Shown here: piece after piece, positions 61,857-64,000 of the stretch | Numbering within the stretch: the first letter of the stretch is position 1 | Layout of the letters: every line of letters starts with the position of its first letter | Assembly: GCA_943788405.1 (NCBI GenBank) | Contig: CALSQD010000001.1 | Span: 62,001 to 126,000, forward strand | Source: an uncultured Flavobacteriales bacterium | GTDB lineage: Bacteria; Bacteroidota; Bacteroidia; Flavobacteriales; BACL11 | Length of the DNA: 64,000 bases | Direction of reading: 5' to 3' | The notes under the pieces: generated by a model | Told to the model about the DNA's origin: nothing | Seen by the model: the letters and a program-made list of their open reading frames with translations, nothing else | The model's database searches: none | Position numbers and translations under genes: made by a program

Positions 61857-61885
61857 AGAACTACGAACGTAGTTCTGAGGCATGA
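61857..61885 (-). terminator. Hairpin terminator left of the right direct repeat
   Basis: AGAACTAC/GTAGTTCT (61857-61864 with 61869-61876) followed on the minus strand by TTTTTATTTTG. It lies 25-44 nt after the tRNA-like 3' end, where a tRNA terminator would be expected. The surrounding 61679-62060 gap holds no gene; besides this it has the right repeat and the period-12 repeat. Confidence 0.65.
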
Positions 61886-61900
61886 AATAGGGGGAAATTT

Positions 61901-61915
61901 GTCGGGGTAGCAGGA
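61901..61915 (+). repeat. Right direct repeat of the island (candidate attR)
   Basis: This is an exact copy of the 15-mer at 54784-54798. The minus strand continues as GGTTGTAATCCTGCTACCCCGAC, which looks like a tRNA T-arm and acceptor strand, but the upstream half of a tRNA is missing. Confidence 0.7.
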
Positions 61916-61967
61916 TTACAACCAACACTCATTTCACTAGATTACAGCAAGCTTTGAAACTAAAATT

Positions 61968-61985
61968 TGCACCACTTTTTGCACC
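61968..61985. repeat. Period-12 direct repeat outside the right island end
   Basis: TGCACC occurs at 61968-61973 and 61980-61985. On the minus strand this is GGTGCA-N6-GGTGCA and reads SGAKSGANFSF in frame, like the N-terminus of a further integrase. It parallels the GGTNCC pair at the left end and in the integrase start. Confidence 0.45.
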
Positions 61986-62060
61986 GCTAACCAATCTACT
62001 AAAACAAACTTAAGAAATTAATTTGATTTTCTGAGTAATCTCTTATTTTTTAAAATAATT

Positions 62061-64000
62061 TTATTCTATAACTATTCTTTTCTCAACTGTGCCATCATCA
62101 TAGATGTAAAAGAGAAGTTCATTCTTAATGCCTTTTGCTTCTCTTCCTAATAGGTCAGTTACTTTAAGTAAAGTTTTTTTAGCGTTAGTTATTTCAGTTA
62201 ATGCGCTAATTATATTTGTCACTTCATAAAATGCAGTATCTCCAACACATCCACTTGCATCCGTTACTATACACCAATATAACCCGTTTGCCGTTGGTGT
62301 TATCATCTGTGTTATTTCTCCAGTGTTCCAAATATACGTGTCTGATATAGTGACTTCTAAGCTAGTTCCGTTCTGTATAATTGATGATATAGGGTTTCCC
62401 GTTATAGTTAAGTCAAGTGTTGCAATATTATCACAACCTGAAGGATTAGTAGTAATATAGGTTGCAGTATTATTACTAACCGAGTAAGTTACTCCATCTA
62501 TCCATGTATAAGAATCGCAAACTGTAACTGAGGAGGTATTTGTTGTAGAATAATTAACTACTAAATTAAGAATGTTTGTTTCAGGACATCCATTAGCATT
62601 TGTAGTAAAGAAAGTGTCTATGATAGATGAACTATAAATTGCTCCATTAATTGGCCAAGTATAAAAATCACAAACGAATTGATTTTCAATTAATGTGGTG
62701 CTATTATTAATAATTAAATCCAAAGTTATACTACTATCACAACCAGATGAGTTAGTTAATGTATAGGTTGCTGTATTGTTATTAGTGGTGTAAGTTATTC
62801 CATCTATCCAAGTATATGAGTCACAAAAAGCTCCTACTGAATCAACTGATGTTGAAGGATAAACACAACTATTATCATTAATATTTGCTGATATATCAAA
62901 ATTACAAGCTAAAGAATCGTTACAACCTAGTACTAATGGTGGACAGTTTAAACTAACAGTAGTTTGTGGATCAAAAGCAGCTACTGCATTAGTATTCCAC
63001 AACCAAGAGTTAGGGTTATCCACATCAACACAAAATAAATTAGGATTTCCATAAGTATTTACACTATTAAGAATATTATTATTCCCACTTCTTAAATCAA
63101 GACTAATTAATTGATTATTCATACAATTAGCAGTTTCTAAGTCAACACACGAACTTAAGTCAAGACTTGTAATTTGATTGTTGGAGCAATTAAATGAAAA
63201 TAAGTCAGAAAAATTAGCTAAATTTAGGTTAGTTATCTGATTATTCCAACATCCGAAGAACTTTAAAGAAACACAATTAGTTACATCTAAGTTTACTATC
63301 TGATTATCATCACAATATAAATATTCCATTGATGTATTATTACTCACATTTAAGCTGGTTAGCTGATTGTTTGAACAATATAATTGGTACAGATTGTTAT
63401 TGTTAAACGAAGTATTAGTCAAGTCAAGAGTTGTTAACTGATTATTACTACAATTTATCGATTCGAAATAAATGTGATTACTTAAATCAAGACTTGTTAA
63501 TTGATTATCCTGACAATAAATAGTACGTAGATATATATTATTATCTACATTAAGACTAGTTAGTTGATTGTTATTACAAGTAAAAGTATATAATAAGGTG
63601 TTATTACTTACATCTAGGCTAGTTAAATAATTATTTTCACACCTCAGATATAATAGAAAAGGACAGTTATTTACGTTTAGACTTGTCAATTGATTGTCCC
63701 AACAGTAAAGTAATTCTAAGGAATCAACATTATTTAAATTTAAACTAATAATTTGATTATTTCTACAATTAACGTTTACTAAAGATGTATTAGAACTTAA
63801 ATCTAGATTTGATAATTGATTATATCGACAATTTAAATCAACTAAGTTTATATTATTACTAATATCTAAGTTTGTAATTTGATTTGCTTCACAATTTAAG
63901 TTAGTTAGTGATATAAAATCTTCAATTCCAGTCATATCTGAAATATTTTGATAACCAACATCTAAACTCAAAACAGAATTTATATTTGATGTTGTTACAT
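62061..64000 (-). CDS. Leucine-rich-repeat surface protein with T9SS type A sorting domain (5' end outside window)
   Basis: The frame is open to the right edge, so the protein is at least 646 residues and its signal peptide is missing. About thirteen 21-residue leucine-rich repeats of the form LxxLxCxxNQLTSLDVSNNxx come first. A CNDSLACNFDISANINDNSC linker follows, then three repeats of about 65 residues containing CDSYTWIDG and GCDS, and a type A sorting domain (TDLLGREAKGIKN, FYIYDDGTVEKRIVIE) at the C-terminus. It is expected to be secreted by T9SS and to bind a protein or glycan. It lies just outside the island. Confidence 0.9.
   Translation of the reverse strand, partial: VTTSNINSVLSLDVGYQNISDMTGIEDFISLTNLNCEANQITNLDISNNINLVDLNCRYNQLSNLDLSSNTSLVNVNCRNNQIISLNLNNVDSLELLYCWDNQLTSLNVNNCPFLLYLRCENNYLTSLDVSNNTLLYTFTCNNNQLTSLNVDNNIYLRTIYCQDNQLTSLDLSNHIYFESINCSNNQLTTLDLTNTSFNNNNLYQLYCSNNQLTSLNVSNNTSMEYLYCDDNQIVNLDVTNCVSLKFFGCWNNQITNLNLANFSDLFSFNCSNNQITSLDLSSCVDLETANCMNNQLISLDLRSGNNNILNSVNTYGNPNLFCVDVDNPNSWLWNTNAVAAFDPQTTVSLNCPPLVLGCNDSLACNFDISANINDNSCVYPSTSVDSVGAFCDSYTWIDGITYTTNNNTATYTLTNSSGCDSSITLDLIINNSTTLIENQFVCDFYTWPINGAIYSSSIIDTFFTTNANGCPETNILNLVVNYSTTNTSSVTVCDSYTWIDGVTYSVSNNTATYITTNPSGCDNIATLDLTITGNPISSIIQNGTSLEVTISDTYIWNTGEITQMITPTANGLYWCIVTDASGCVGDTAFYEVTNIISALTEITNAKKTLLKVTDLLGREAKGIKNELLFYIYDDGTVEKRIVIE

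Larger units (their letters stand above)
54784..61915. mobile_element. Integrated genetic element (genomic island) of about 7.1 kb
   Basis: The segment is bounded by 15-bp direct repeats that resemble a tRNA 3' end, and it carries a tyrosine recombinase 223 nt from the right repeat, the usual arrangement of int next to att. Cargo on the minus strand: a response regulator, a coupled 25-codon ORF, a beta-helix-type lipoprotein, a TonB receptor and a 34-codon membrane peptide. Integrase and repeats are seen directly; mobility is inference. No conjugation, replication or phage structural genes are present, so it would need help to transfer or is a reduced element. Confidence 0.65.

Noticed and set aside
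1-64000. CRISPR array
   Set aside because: No regularly spaced 20-40 bp repeats with unique spacers were seen; the regular repeats at 63.0-63.95 kb are codons of leucine-rich repeats without spacer-like segments.
1-64000. rRNA operon, replication origin or insertion sequence
   Set aside because: No 16S/23S/5S segments, no dnaA box cluster or parAB-type genes, and no transposase gene with terminal inverted repeats were found; the only recombinase is the tyrosine integrase.

Overview
The window is low-G+C DNA from a member of the Bacteroidota, most likely a free-living (marine-type) Flavobacteriales. Supporting signs are promoters of the Bacteroidota type (-7 element TAnnTTTG, with a TTG/TTTG element about 21-22 nt upstream where visible), little sign of Shine-Dalgarno sequences, TonB-dependent receptors with carboxypeptidase-like N-terminal domains, type IX secretion (T9SS) proteins including a PorV-like barrel and a C-terminal sorting domain, a bacterial GGGP synthase, DUF4290-murA and grpE-dnaJ-ABC gene orders, and a MurA with Asp in place of the catalytic Cys.

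Layout. 0-0.5 kb: 5' part of a membrane pyrophosphatase gene leaving the window. 0.6-4.3 kb: etfB-etfA, a bifunctional-nuclease/UVR protein and a NupC nucleoside transporter, tightly spaced. 4.6-7.9 kb: thyA, a saccharopine-dehydrogenase-like gene and folA (overlapping), then a lipoprotein. 7.9-11.3 kb, minus strand: tig-clpP-clpX and tRNA-Leu(UAG) with its own promoter and terminator. 11.4-17.8 kb: a DUF3127 protein with an SSB-like tail, a lipoprotein, UPF0316, a flippase-like/GT2/OppC-like operon, ruvC, HIT and greA. 17.9-26.9 kb: a minus-strand set of a large TonB receptor, a 1411-residue exported protein and a PorV/PorQ-type barrel. 27-32 kb: a Cys-rich Rieske-like lipoprotein, sahH, a PPTase, GGGP synthase, a YkoF-like thiamine-binding protein, PnuC/PnuT and a NadR-like kinase. 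32.3-34.7 kb: a TPP riboswitch in front of a TonB receptor, so 30.2-34.7 kb is probably a thiamine-uptake locus. 34.8-54.1 kb: murA, a TlpA-like protein, grpE-dnaJ, an ABC exporter, two beta-barrel genes, alaS, an M23 peptidase, a MerR regulator, hldD, a DksA-like protein, a methyltransferase, a PduO-type adenosyltransferase, DUF2795, secA and tag.

54.8-61.9 kb looks like an integrated element. It is bounded by 15-bp direct repeats that resemble a tRNA 3' end and carries an IntDOT-like tyrosine recombinase next to the right repeat. Its cargo is a response regulator, a 25-codon ORF translationally coupled to it (possibly a histidine-kinase remnant), a beta-helix-type lipoprotein, a TonB receptor and a 34-codon membrane peptide with its own promoter. 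To its left is a frameshifted paralogue of the Rieske-like protein. To its right is a leucine-rich-repeat protein with a T9SS sorting domain whose 5' end lies beyond the window.

The most interesting signals are: the island and its micro-ORFs; three GGTNSC-N6-GGTNSC repeats at the island ends and inside the integrase start; the paired Cys-rich Rieske-like proteins; three neighbouring genes that look leaderless; an extended promoter-plus-leader motif shared by several genes; and the receptor/giant exported protein/PorV set. All calls come from reading the sequence by eye. No database search or folding program was run.
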